DNA of 64,000 bases from contig JAZKJV010000681.1 of NCBI GenBank assembly GCA_037367405.1, positions 310,001-374,000 of the forward strand, given 5' to 3'. The stretch comes from Ottelia alismoides. Lineage: Eukaryota > Streptophyta > Magnoliopsida > Alismatales > Hydrocharitaceae. The position numbers and the translations under genes are program-made. Below are positions 22,848-34,651 of this stretch, one piece after another (the stretch's first letter is position 1; every line of letters begins with the position of its first letter). The notes under the pieces were generated by a model that was not told the DNA's origin, did no database searches, and saw nothing but the letters and a program-made list of their open reading frames with translations.

Positions 22848-23795
22848 TGGTATTAGAGTAGTGGTCCTAGGCTGGAGCTCTTGTACCCTAACCATAACCC
22901 TAACCCCCTTCTTACCGAGGAGCCGGTGAGAAAACATGGATCAATACATCATGGGAGGCAGATGATGCATATGCCGAGGTCCGGTTGTTTGGTATATTGG
23001 CGATTGAGATTGCCAATTATGTGTGACATCAGCCCACCGCCAAGGCGATGTGGTATATCCACACCGCAACTTATTCCCAAGCGAGGAATGAGACCAAGAT
23101 ACTGCAGTTACAACATGATATCTTAACCATCAAGCAAAATGGATGGCCACTCCACTCTCTGTACGCATCCCTGCGTGGGATGTTTGAGAAGCTGCACAAT
23201 TCCATTTACCGAACATCTACTCCTGAGCAGCAAAAGACATAGGAATGCTACTATGGTCGGTGTCTTCCTAACGGCACTAGACCGTGAATATGAGGCAGCT
23301 CATTTCCAGATCCTAGCGGATGCCACTATTCCTCCTATGGAGGAGGCTTTCATACAACTCAGTAGGATCATTGTCACATCTCCTACCTCAAGTCGGACTT
23401 CTTCTGCGATGGCAATCTCCCGTGGTAGAGGAGGCTCTTCTCAGTTTCGTGGACGTGAACTCGTGGTACATCGCCAGCCATGCTCTTATTGTCATCGCTC
23501 TGCCATGCAGAGGATACATGTTATTCCAAGCATGGTTTTCCTGCATCAGCTCGTGTAGCAGAGCAAGCAGATTCTCGCATTGCTGCTTCTTCGGATCAGG
23601 GATATGATGACCTTGTTGCTTGACTAAGGGACATTGTGCCTTCGAGGAGTTCCCTAGACACTTCGCCTACTCCAGGAGGCCACTCTGATGTTGCATCCTC
23701 TACCTCCTCCAGTACCTCAAGTAGCACATATGCTCTTACTGCTTGTCATGGTTCCAATGTTACAGACTGGATTATGGACTCTAGAGTGACACACC

Positions 23796-24463
23796 TAGGG
23801 CTGGCTATTGAGTCATGGCTCGATGAGCCAGGCTCGGGCTCGGCTCGATAAGGGCTTGTGAGCTTGGCTAATTAAGCTATTGAGCCGAGCCCGAGCCAGA
23901 TTTTTGGGCTCGATAGCTTATCGAGCCGAGCCCTGCTCAGCTCGATAACTCAATAACGGGCTCGATAAGGAATATATATATTCTATTTGTGAAACTACAA
24001 TGATTTTTATTTTTATTTGTATTAGTTTTGCAACATTGTTAATGGTGGATTATGTGTTTATGTTGTTTATGTAACAACAATGTTGGGTGGACTATGTTGT
24101 AGACTTGGATTTTCTACCTTTTATCTATGTTAATCTAGGTTATAGTTAGATATTTAGTATTTTTTTTCTTTTTTATTAACAAGCAGAATGTTACACTATA
24201 TATTATAATTTAACTTTTATATACAACTCGGATGGTGGCCTACTGGTAAGGTGGACGATCTTTAAAAATGAGGTCTTGGGTTCGAGCTCAGGCAAAACAC
24301 CTTTTCACCAAAAAACAACTATTTCCTTAACAAGCTTGAATAGGCTCGAGCCCAGACTAGGCTCGATAAAGGGCTCGGCTCAAGACTTATCGAGCCCGAG
24401 CTGGCTCGATAAGGGCTCGAGCCCAGCTCTGGCTCGGCTCGTTAGGCTCGATAGTCAGCCCTA
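23796..24463. mobile_element. Non-autonomous hAT element, GCTCGA type (668 bp)
   Basis: A perfect 8-bp duplication, GACACACC, flanks it (23788-23795 and 24464-24471). Removing the element restores the Copia-2 protease codons VTHHIC. The ends TAGGGCTGGCTATTGAG and (complemented) TAGGGCTGACTATCGAG are inverted repeats. About 150 bp at each end is a dense array of GGCTCGATAAGGGCTCGAGCC-like units in both orientations. The middle is AT-rich and contains a Pol III-type promoter-like segment. It has no transposase. Confidence 0.93.
24226..24310 (+). repeat. tRNA/SINE-like segment with A and B boxes
   Basis: TGGCCTACTGG (A box) and GGTTCGAGCTC (B box) lie about 35 bp apart, as in tRNA-derived SINE heads. 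It is inside the GCTCGA-type hAT element. No clear poly(A) tail or separate target duplication is seen, so it may be a SINE relic or a tRNA-like part of the element. Confidence 0.5.
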
Positions 24464-26626
24464 GACACACCACATATGTAGCGATAGAGATCAACTTGTA
24501 GCTTACAGACAGGTACCTCTAGGGAGATCAGTTGTCATAGCAGATGTGACTCATTCTCCGGTCACAGGACAGGGGTAAATCGGTCTGACACCGTCAATGC
24601 GTTTGCAGAATGAGTTACATGCACCCGATTTTCTATGAATGTATTATCTATCAGTCAGACTACAAAGGATTTACATTATCGAGCTATTTTTGATCCATCG
24701 TCTTTTGTTTTTCAGGACATGCCTACAGTCAGGGTGATTGGTTGTGGCCGTGAGCAGAGCGGCCTTTATCGACTGGTCTGGACTCCTTATGCTAGCCTAT
24801 CCTCTCGGTCGTCAGGATCAGTCTCTTCTTTCATGGCACTTGCGCTTTGGATATCTCCATCTCCAGAAGACGTGTCATGTCTTGCCTCAGATCTCCCCTC
24901 GCTCTTCCTTCCAGTGCGAGGCGTGTTAGTTGGAAAGCATCATCGATCTGTCTTTCCTAGTCGTCAAAGTTGGAGCAATCACTCCCTTTTTGAGTTATTT
25001 CATATTGATATTTGGGGGTCCAAGTCGTGTTCCTGATCACCAGGGGCACATATTTTATCTTGTTGCAGTTGATGATTTCTGTCGTTTGTCTTGGGTGTTT
25101 CTTTTGAAGAATAAATCTGAAGCAGGGATGTTATCAAAACTTTTATTAATGAAGTACAGAATATAAGTGAAATTTGTGAGAACTAATAATGCTTTGGAAT
25201 TCGGTACGCATTCTCCCTCAAAATTCTTTTCATCTCATGGTATCATTCATCAGACCTCATATGCGTGTATTTCTCAACAGAATGGCGTTGCAGAGAGAAA
25301 GCATCAGCACTTACTTGATGTCACTCGTACTCTTCTCATTCAGAATGGTGCCCCCCATTCATTCTGGGCGATGCAGTTCTTACAACATGTTATCTTGTGA
25401 ATCGCATGCCCTCCTTTGTTCTAGGAGAGAAAATTCTTTTCTTTTTGGCTTTTCCAGAAAAGGAGTTGTTCTCTCTTACTCCTAGTGTGTTTAGTTCGGT
25501 TACTTTCGTCGGCCAGTTGTCTCTAGGTCTTGACAAGCTCTCTCCTAGAGCTGTCAAGTGTGTGTTTGTTGGGTACTCCAAGAAACAAAAGGGATATCGT
25601 TTCAATGATCCTTTGAGCAGGAAATATTATGTGAGTGCTGAAGTTAAGTTTTTGAGTCAGTTATGTACTTTTCTCCTACAGGTGATAGGTTGACTTTATC
25701 AGATTCGGTTAATGAGGTTTACATGTCACCTCCTCCTCTGTGCCAATTGTTCCAACCCAACCACCACCGCCTCCTCCACCTACATCGCCTTCTCCTCTAC
25801 CACCACGGGCGCAGGTTGTTCCTCCATTCCCACACTTCTATACTCGTCAGCCATCTTCTTCTCATGGTCTACGCCCGTCATCCAGCACACCTCAGGTATG
25901 TACTGACCACAAGGTTTCTAATGATGGTTCTGGAGATGTGTTTGAGCAGGGTACTTTGCAGGAGATTGGTCCTCAATCTAAGGAGTTACCTGATGACCTG
26001 GATGTTCCTATTACCATTACAAAGCAGAAGCGCAACTGTGCCTCATATCCACTTGCTTTCCAAGTTTCATTTGATCACTTAACAGGGGAGTTCAAGAAAT
26101 TTGCTGCTACACTATCTGTCATGGCTATATCACGAACCTATCAGGAAGCATTGAAAGACAATCAATGGTGTCTAGCTATGGAAGAGGAGATGGCTGCTCT
26201 ACAGTGATGTGGTACTTGGAGCCTGGTCCCCGCTCCCACTAAGGCTTTTATTATCAGTTACAAGTGGGTAATTTCCATGAAACACAATGTAGGGCTATGG
26301 CACAAGCAAGCACAAAGATGATGTGGGTTCGGCAGTACTTGCAGATTTACAAATAGATGTTCCTCATCCTATGCAGTTACAGTGTGATAACCAGGTTGCA
26401 CTATTCATTGCCAATAACCCTGCGTTCTATGAAAGAACTAAACATATTGTGGTGGACTGCTACTATACACGGGATATGATCTAGAAAGGTTTTATCTCTA
26501 CCATTCATGTCAGTTCAGGAGATCAAATAGCAGATATCTTTATCAAGGCCTTGCTCAGAGGATCTTTCCATAACTGTTCATCCAAGCTGAGCATAATCGA
26601 CATCTATGCTCCATCTTGAGGGGGAG

Positions 26627-26777
26627 TGTAGTGATAGTTTATAATTTATGTACTGTTTCTCTATTTATTATTTATTATTTATTATGTCTGTCTTTTGTAA
26701 TTTACCCATAGGTCTCTCCTCTATATAAGAAAGCCTAGGGTTCACAAGAATAAACAACTTTTTCATTTTTCCCAATA
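26627..26777 (+). repeat. 3' LTR of Copia-2 (151 bp)
   Basis: It runs TGTAGTGATAGTTTATA to TCCCAATA. It is longer than the 5' LTR because of an expanded TTATTATTTATT run. Confidence 0.9.
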
Positions 26778-26972
26778 GTTATTGGATCAACGATTGACCG
26801 AAACTGAATTTAGATTAAATTTCATTGGACATTCGACCGAAATTTCAATCATTTAAGTCTCGTTTTCTTCATTGGATACCCATACAGCCTGAAATATCGA
26901 CACTTTCAGTTGTATTTCGATGCCATGTTGAAACTTGAAATTCGGTAATATTTGATGCCATGGCACATGTGT

Positions 26973-29397
26973 GCTTCATCTTCCGAAGTGCAATAGGCTT
27001 GTCAAGATCCTCTAACGGATTTGCCTCATGTATCATATTATCCTGAGGAGCTATACTCTCATCCTGTAAAGTCTCTTGTTGTACAAAAACAACAACGGCA
27101 CTAGTGGGAACCAAAAGTTCAAGATTTACCCGGGGCATGTTAGGTGATGGGAAATGCACAGGAGCATGGGGTCTAGTAGTCAACATCTGAATATATATAC
27201 ACGAGGCAAAGTCTGAACTACAGGAAGTGCAACATGATCTGGAGATAAAGGAGGAGGTGGAATGTAAACCTCCTCACGAGACTCAGAAGAAGTCATATTG
27301 TCATATGTAGGATAAAGATACATAGTAGACTCAAAGAATATGACGTCAACACTGACATAGTACTTCTGTATGACATGATCAAAGCACCGGTACCCTTTCT
27401 GGGTCCGGGAGTAGCCAACAAAGGTGCATTTAACAGCTCTAGAAGAGAGCTAGACACGAGCAAGAGGCAGTTGATGGACAAATGCCACACAATAAAAAAC
27501 ATGAGGATAAGAGAGAAGAGTTCCTTTTCTAGAAATGCAATCAAATAAGGAATTTTTTCTCCTAACATGGAAGACCGCATATGGTTGATGAGGTAGCAAG
27601 TAGTATGGACAATATCTCCCTAGTAAGATTGAAGAGCATGGCTCTGTATCGAGAGTCCTACTAACATATAAGAGATGACGGTGTTTCCGCTCGGCAACAT
27701 TGTTTTTCTGAGAGGTTTAGGCACACAAAGTCTGATGGGGAATCCCAAGACACCTTAAGAACTGGAATAGTTGACCAGTACAAAATTACAAAGCATTGTC
27801 AGAGTGGGCATACTTAACATTAGCAGAAAAGAGACATTCCCTAATGATCAGGAACACGAATGGGACCCAAATATCGTAACGCTATAACTCAAATAAAGAA
27901 TTACTGCTACGACTCTGATGACTGAGAAAACAGTTAGATGATGCTTCCCAAGCTGGCAAGCTTCACACTCAAAACTTGACTGAGATGGAATGTGTAGGAC
28001 TCTAAACAACTTCTATAGAGGAAGATGATTGAACCGAAGTTGCCATATGTATGGAGAGACTAATGCAGTAGGACTAGAGAAGATGTCAACATAAGGAGAC
28101 TGGAGCAATCTGCAGAGACCCCTTGCTCACATTCAGTCACATTCAATCACCCTGCCTGTGAGTATATCTTGAAACAAAAGAGAAAATGTGTCAAAATGGC
28201 ACGACAAGTTAGATCCTTGGTAATCTAACTGATAGAAAATAAATTCATAGAAATTCAGGTGCATGTAGTAGACTCTGCAAATGCATGGAATGTGTCAACT
28301 GAATCTCTCCCTGTCCTGTAATAGGAGAATGTCTCTCATCAGCAATGACTACAGATTGACCATGGTGAACAGTACTACTATAAGATGTGAATTGTTCTCT
28401 TTCAAAATGTCACCGTAGAGATGATGAGATGTTCCAGAGTCCATGATCCCATCTGAAATATCTGGATTGTGACAGGTGGTAAGTGCGTAATTAGTACTTA
28501 ATGTACTAGCAGAGGCAGCAACGTCAAATAAAGTCAAAAGAGCACTAGTAGAATCGATGGAAGGATCCATAATCTCCCTTCAAGATTATTACACTTCTAA
28601 TGAGTAGGAGTAGCAGTGTGCTCAAACTGCTAAGCAGTACAAGCAAAAGCAGGACAACAATGCTTTTAATAGCATGCATCCTCAGAGTGCTTTATATCGT
28701 TGCAGTATGTGCATTGTGAGCAAGAGAGACCACTTTCCCTGAATATCCTTTGAACTGTGTCGAAGCTCCTTTACAGCGAGATGCGATCATAGAAGAGAAG
28801 ATCTGAGTAGCAACTACATGACGCACTGTGATCCTACTCAGTCTATTGTAAGCCTCCTTCATAGGAGGTATAGAAGCGTCAGTAAAGAGCTGGCCACGAG
28901 CGGTGTCACACTGGGGATCAAGAGTCGTAAGAAACACGCTTACCATCATGGTGCTCATATATGCCATTTTTTGCTTGGTACTCGCATTCAAAGGTATGTA
29001 GCTATGAACTCGAGCATGCCCTCGGTCAGAAGTAGAATGTATAGAGAGGGGGGCCATCCACTTCGCTGTGAAGATGTCATACTGAAGCTGGAGGATCTTC
29101 GTCTCTTTTTCGCATGAGAATGTGTGGTGGAGAGAATTTCCACATTACTTTGACAATAGGTTGATGTAGAATACCATTGGCTAGCTCTATTCTAAGAGCC
29201 AAACACGTACTCCAGCGTTGTCTTACTTCCAAGAAGTGTTTGCCAGTCTTGTCAATCGGCTCAGGTTGCGTCATGACAAATTCTTTGTTATCCACGATTC
29301 TCATGAACCATATTGCCCACATTTTATAGTTGGTCCCATCCATCTTGACGATTAGTGTTGGACCTTTGAAGGCCCCATAGGAGGATGCCATGACGAA
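26973..29397 (-). pseudogene. Copia-4, gag, protease and integrase part
   Basis: In minus sense, gag starts near 29391 with AFKGPTLIVKMDGTNYKMW, and continues with LNASTKQK and LDPQCDTARGQL. Protease near 28430-28450 reads IMDSGTSHHL, so the DSG triad is intact. Integrase pieces run about 28200 to 27400. The linker ends DLDKPIALRKMKHTCA near 26965. Several frameshifts break it. The RT continues at 22665 leftward. Confidence 0.9.
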
Positions 29398-29518
29398 TGA
29401 AGGAGACCGGGAAGGAAGTGACTGGGCGATAGAATGGTCTAATTCTTTCTACACAATCATGCAGAGAATAGGTTGTGTATGCAAACTCAAAGCACAACAT
29501 TTTTCCATTATCTGATCC

Positions 29519-29839
29519 TGTTGGAGTATTTGGTTATGCATCACTTATGTGGGAGATGGGTAGATGGATCTCTCCAGGATCCATTTACCCCATCCAATGT
29601 TTAGTCTCACATCTACCAGTTGTGAGATGCGGAGACTCGGTGAGGGCTATATAAGAAGCCCCTCACCCTCTGTATCCAGTGAGAAAAGCAATAGACTATC
29701 AGCCCTTTGAGGCGTTCTCCTGTGGTTTCATCCCGCTCCTTAGGAGTATGGTTCCAAGTAAAATCTTTGTGTTCCAAGTTTATATTTCTAGTTCATACTC
29801 TGTTTATCATTTTCGCTTTCGCATTCCTATTCTCTAACA
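29519..29839 (+). repeat. 5' LTR of N2 (321 bp)
   Basis: It runs TGTTGGAGTATTTGG to TCTCTAACA, with TATA in GGCTATATAAGAAGC. Confidence 0.9.
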
Positions 29840-32032
29840 TGGTATCAGAGCAGGTTCGATTCTTGAGGATTTGTTCTTAAGGATTTATTTTATGTTCTTG
29901 GTCGAGATTCAATTATCGGTTATTCTTGAAGATTATTCATTTATTATTCATGATTGGTTGATGTTCAAGAAGTTCTAAGGTTTCTGAAGAAACCCTAATT
30001 TCTGAACATTTACGATATCAGTCGATCTCCAAGCTGCATCTTCTGCGGCACCGCCCTCCTGTTCCATCGGCCCTCCCAAGCAAGGAGCCTCTCTTCCAGG
30101 CTGCACGAGACCCAGTGCCTTACGCCGCTCCCTGGCGAGGCTCTCAACTCTTGGTGACAGCCCTAGCCGTAACGTGCGGTGCGATGATCCAGTTCTAGTT
30201 TCTCCAGCCCTCCTGCGCGGCGCACCCCTTCAGTTCTGCACATCTTCTTCCCTGCAGCATCAGGCCGCCCTTCCAGATTGCCATAAATTTAGGGTTTTCA
30301 CAAACAAACCCTAGTTCTCCCTAGTCCATGATATCAGCGGCACAACTGCTCCATATCCTCCAAGAGCTCATCTCCTACAGGCACCCATGCTCCATCTCCA
30401 TCAGGAAGAGGTGAACGCGGTCACATCACCTCCCCTGCATCGCGATGCCGCCCCCTCATTCAACCTTCATCTCCATGCAAAGCTCCAATGCTCCAATCGC
30501 ACCCCCCATGGCGGCAATTGTCGTCTCCTCCAGACAGCGGCATCCACGGCGGAGCCCTTCTCCCCAGGCAAGGAGTCCCCTCCAGTTGGAGCACCTTGCA
30601 CCGCCCCTCCAGACCGACAACACCGATCCCTTGTCTCCTCCCTTGCAAACCCCAGCGAAGCCCGATCATAGCGGTGCCATCTCCAGCCGATCGGCACTGC
30701 TCCCTGATAACTCGACCTTCTCCAGACAGCATAGGCGGTGGAGCCCTATCGGCAAACTCCAGGCAGCGGTCCTCTTCGACCTTCCCTCCAGGCGGCAGCA
30801 TGTGTAGCAAAGCCCCATCAGGGCAACGTGATTTCGTGAGAGGGGCTCCAGTTGGAACCCTAAAATAAGAGCAAACCAAGTGGGTCATGTGTTATTTAAA
30901 AAAACGTAAAAAAGGAAGAGAAAAGAGATAGCCCAAATTTCGGTTGTGTTTAAAAAAAATAAACGGCTGTTAAAAAAAGGAGATGAGAGATATATGGGCC
31001 CAAAGTTGGGCCGTAAAAAATGATGATTAGAGAAGAGTTGGCTATTAAAAAAAGAAAAAATAGCCAAGAAAATTAATGCAAAAAAGGGGGAGAAGTGAAA
31101 AGCCGTAAAAAATGTGAATGACTTATGTTTATAAAACAATTGTGACGGCTACTAAAAAATGTGAATGAAATAACCGGAAAAAAATTATTGGTTGAGAAGA
31201 CCGGTAAAAAAAATGAAATGACCAAATGTAATCCATGTTTACCCATTTTATTATCTTCTCCCAACTTTGACGATGGCATTGTTTTCCGACAAGTATGGGA
31301 GAAAGGGGGGGTATTGTGTAGAGCCATGTTTCCAGATTCCAGGCTAACCAGATTTTGCCGACTCTACAGTTATTCAGACTCGACGTCAGATTGGTTTCGA
31401 GTCTCCAGTTTCAGACACATACATGTATGCGGTCTTCTTTTCAGATGTGCACTTGTATGCCATCATTGTTTGTGGTCCCCATCTTTGTGTTTCGACCAGG
31501 GTTTTCATGTGATCCATATAGACTCCAGAGTAGAGATCTCATTCCCTATGCCATGTGGGTTAGGGTTTTTATGTGGTTTTATAGGGACTCCAGAGTAGAG
31601 ATCTCATTCTCTGAGTAAGATGGGAGAGACCCAGTTCTCCGACGAGGAGACTTTTCAGACTCTATTCTTCAGCGACCGTGGACTCCGATGAGGATTGCAC
31701 TCCACGACCTTTTCAGTTCAGCCCTTTCAGAGATGGAGCAGCTGTCCACATGGTGTGGCAGTTCAGAGTTCTCCGTGTAGAGACTCATTTCAGCTGCAGT
31801 GACTCTTACAGGCGCAGTACAGAGCACATGCTCTCCGACGAGGGGATTCAGTTTGACTCACACTCTAGCACGTTCGTCCTCCTCACCTGCACGACATGAG
31901 AAGCAACGTCCTCGACAGCAACCGATAGTTATTAGCATTGAGTTGATATTGTCTGTAGTGTCTTGTATTGTGAGTTGAGATTTCTTTCTGTTTGACCAAG
32001 CTGAGCATTGCATGCTCCAGCTTGAGAGGGAG

Positions 32033-32340
32033 TGTCAGAGTATTTGGTTATGCGTCACTTATGTGGGAGAATGGATTTTTCCAGGATCCATTTACCCCAT
32101 AGAATGTTTAGTCCCACATTTACCAGTTGTGAGATGTGGAAACTCAATGAGGGTTATATAAGAAGCCCCTCACCCTCTCTATCCAGTGAGAAAAGCAATA
32201 GACTATCAGCCCTTTGAGGCGTTCTCCTGTGGTTTCATCCCGCTCCTTAGGGAGTAGAGTTCCACATAAAATCTCTGTGTTCAAGTTTATATTACTAGTT
32301 CATGCTCTTTTTATCACTTCCATATTCCTATTTTCTAATA
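32033..32340 (+). repeat. 3' LTR of N2 (308 bp)
   Basis: It runs TGTCAGAGTATTTGG to TTTTCTAATA. Both terminal motifs carry substitutions relative to N1. Confidence 0.9.
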
Positions 32341-32884
32341 GATCTGGCGCTTTAAGGCACTCGGATTGGATTTAGATGAATGAACCCAATCTGAACTGCA
32401 CAAAAATTGAGAAAAAAGCATCGAGACAAGTTGTAAAGGGGTTCGGTAGGCAGACGAGAACCAAGGTGGACCCGCGCAGTTTCGAAGCAGGCTTGTACAC
32501 TCGTGAAGAGGCTCTAAGGTGCCAACGGCAGCCCAACGACGGGGTTAGGCATCGTGTGGCGCACCTACAACAACATCACGGGTTCATAATGGCTAGGTGG
32601 GCCGCTGGGGTGATGGTGCAAAGGCAAAGGTGGCCATGCAAACTTTGAGGAAGAGAAAGAAGAATCGATAGGTGGGGTCCAGGTTGTCAAGGATACAAGA
32701 GTCTTGGTCTAGGACTGTTGCTTTGGTACCATACAGAAATAAATGAATGACTTTTGTATTCTGTGACCATAGAATTTTTATATAAATAAGAAATCCTAGG
32801 GGAGAAATAACAAATAGGAAAACTACATAATAAGGAAATAAGAAACACATAGAAACTATTTCCTATAAAAAAATTACTTGTGAC
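32341..32884 (-). repeat. Copia-4 leader, primer site and 5' LTR part
   Basis: In minus sense, TGGTACCAAAG at 32721-32731 resembles the tRNA-iMet primer site. It follows a sequence from 32732 upward with a TATA box (TTATATAAAAATTC) and LTR-like content. From 32341 to 32720 is the leader, separated from gag by N2. The outer LTR end is obscured by a MITE at 32885-33082. Confidence 0.65.
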
Positions 32885-33082
32885 TAAGGCCATAAATATC
32901 TATTTCGATGCACATATCATCGACAGGCCGAATAGAAAATTTCGATCAAAATTCAGTCGAATTCCGGTTGAAAATTCAATTACCAATGCTTCTATGGCAA
33001 CTTTAAAGATTGAAATTTAAGCCATTTCGGTCGAATGTCGAAATCAAAATTTGACCAAATTTCAACGAAATTTGATGACATG
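32885..33082. mobile_element. MITE related to the one at 22676 (198 bp)
   Basis: The ends TAAGGCCATAAATATC and (complemented) CATGTCATCAAATTTC are imperfect inverted repeats. The 8-bp duplication is CTTGTGAC/CTTGAGAC (7 of 8). The interior is rich in AAATTTCGATC-like pieces, as in its relative. Confidence 0.65.
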
Positions 33083-33090
33083 CTTGAGAC

Positions 33091-33436
33091 CTCGACACAT
33101 GAAAATGTGTTAATAATGATGGATATAAAGGGCATCTATCATTTTTCCAACTCATGGCCCATTCCTCATGTCCCTTCCCCTCCTCAATCCCTTCATATTT
33201 TCGATCCATGCATCAAATGTCAGGTGGTTTAACTGAAATCCATATGTGGCTTCTTCGTTGAGAGTTTTGCTTAGCATACTTCTGCGTTCTGTCATTTATG
33301 GTGTAGGAGGTTGCATTTTTCAGGCAATGAAACTAGCACGGTCCCCACATGATTGATTCTAGCTCTTCGTTTGTAAGGTCATATTCTGTTTGGTAGAAGA
33401 ATCATGGATTGTCCACATAGAATTTCGTAGTTTTTT
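33091..33436. other. Unassigned intronic sequence
   Basis: No protein-coding similarity or repeat boundary was recognised between the MITE and the 3' end of L1-D. Confidence 0.4.
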
Positions 33437-34249
33437 AGGTTCAAAAAAGGAGGAAACACGCAAAGGTGTCCATCCCATTATATTATATTAAAAGAGTAAA
33501 GGGAATTTACATTGGTCAGGACTCAAGGAGAGTATTGGCAGAAAAATTGCATTTTCCGCATAAAAAAGATCAGATGCAAAAATTACACCATTTCAGCTAG
33601 CAACATCGCCCAAACCATAGCTAGCGGATAAAACAACATCAAATTCGGTCTATCCTTAGTCGAAAAAAGAGAATCTCAAAAGCTTTGATGATTCTGAATG
33701 TTTAGCCATGATAAACCAAGAATGCGCCAGATTCCCAACGTCTTCTCACAATGGAGAAAAAGGTGATCAACAGTCTCCATCTCGTCGTTGCACAGAGGGC
33801 AAAGCTGAGAGGTCCCCAGAAACAACCTGTAGTAACAATCTCTAGTAAGGACATGACCTCTACGCAAGAGCCAAAGAAAAACACCAATGTGACTAGAGAG
33901 CTTGAGGCTCCACACAAACCCACAGTCATGATCCAGGAAGTCTGCAAATGGTGGCGTCGGAGTAAGTAGCTCCCTATAAGCACACTTGACTGAAAAGTCT
34001 CATGTTTTCCAGGTCCAGTGATCTCTCCGACCCTCAAGACCTAGGATGAGGGCGAGAGAATGCAAGAGAGAGAAAATCATTCAGTCATTGATCAGAAAAG
34101 TCCGCAACAAAAGAGGGCATCCAGTTTCCATTCTTTAAATATTCAACCACACAAGCATCTATTAGCAACTAAGGCAAAAAGTCGTCGATATCGAGCTGTC
34201 AACATACCACCATTAGTCCAATTATTAGTCCAAAAGGCAAAGATGAGAC

Positions 34250-34651
34250 CAAGGATGCAAAAAACGGTCTAAATGACCGTTTAAACACATGTGATGCCCG
34301 GCCGCATCGTTTAATGAAAAACGGCCCATAAACGGAACGCATTGGTCTATTTTCTTCAAAGGATCACCACTATCCATGACTTTTATGTTGTCTATTTCGA
34401 CATTTGACTATGAACTCTTGTTGTTTATGTTATCTATTTTGAAATTTGGATGAAACATTCCTTGAATTTGATAATATTTGGTCTATATTGTGAATCTATG
34501 ATTATATTTCTTATTTATTTATACTTTTTTATTAATTAAAAATGCAAAACCGCATAACCCGTTTAATTTCCGTTTAAACTCCCGCATACCGTTTAATCAG
34601 TAATCAGTGACCTTACCGACTGAATACCGCATACCACTTTTTGCAACCTTG
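34250..34651. mobile_element. Non-autonomous hAT element, CCGTTTAAACGG type (402 bp)
   Basis: The ends CAAGGATGCAAAAAACGGT and (complemented) CAAGGTTGCAAAAAGTGGT form inverted repeats. The 8-bp duplication is GATGAGAC/GATGAGAG (34242-34249 and 34652-34659). The subterminal zones are full of CCGTTTAA/TTAAACGG units. The AT-rich centre has no coding capacity. It is inserted in L1-D. Confidence 0.88.

Larger units (their letters stand above)
22704..26777 (+). mobile_element. Copia-2: Ty1/copia element with RT deleted (4,074 bp)
   Basis: LTRs lie at 22704-22847 (144 bp) and 26627-26777 (151 bp). The target duplication is GTTAC/GTTAT (22699-22703 and 26778-26782). The primer site TGGTATTAGAG starts at 22848 and the polypurine tract CTTGAGGGGGAG ends at 26626. 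Gag is at about 22900-23560, protease near 23770 and 24471-24620, integrase at about 24630-25620 and a proline-rich linker at about 25740-25830. The protease triad reads DSR instead of DSG. At about 26290 the sequence jumps from SYKWVISMKHN (RT start) to AMAQASTKMMW (RNase H), removing roughly 1.05 kb with the whole RT core. A hAT element sits in the protease codons. It is non-functional. Confidence 0.93.
22676..26962. mobile_element. MITE (about 208 bp of its own) split by Copia-2
   Basis: A 10-bp duplication, GCACATGTGT, lies at 22666-22675 and 26963-26972, inside the KHTCA-YPLS codons of Copia-4. The ends CAAGGCCTTAAATATCA and (complemented) CATGGCATCAAATATTA form an imperfect inverted repeat. 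The two halves are 22676-22703 and 26783-26962, interrupted by Copia-2. A related element is at 32885-33082. The superfamily is uncertain: 10 bp suggests Mutator-like, while its relative shows 8 bp, suggesting hAT. Confidence 0.72.
29519..32340 (+). mobile_element. N2: second non-autonomous LTR element of the N family (2,822 bp)
   Basis: LTRs at 29519-29839 (321 bp) and 32033-32340 (308 bp) flank an interior with no gag or pol. The target duplication is GATCC/GATCT (29514-29518 and 32341-32345). The primer site TGGTATCAGAGCAGG starts at 29840. The interior repeats the N1 layout: leader, GC-rich block (about 30030-30870) ending in GGAACCCTAAAA, A/G-rich block, then the 3' module with two GGGACTCCAGAGTAGAG or GACTCCAGAGTAGAG copies near 31525 and 31590. 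The polypurine tract CTTGAGAGGGAG precedes the 3' LTR. The LTRs are clearly more diverged than in N1. It is inserted in the Copia-4 leader. Confidence 0.92.

Noticed and set aside
30387..30888. Proline/serine-rich open frames of 94-142 codons in N2
   Set aside because: Same situation as in N1. GC bias explains open frames on both strands, and there is no family match.
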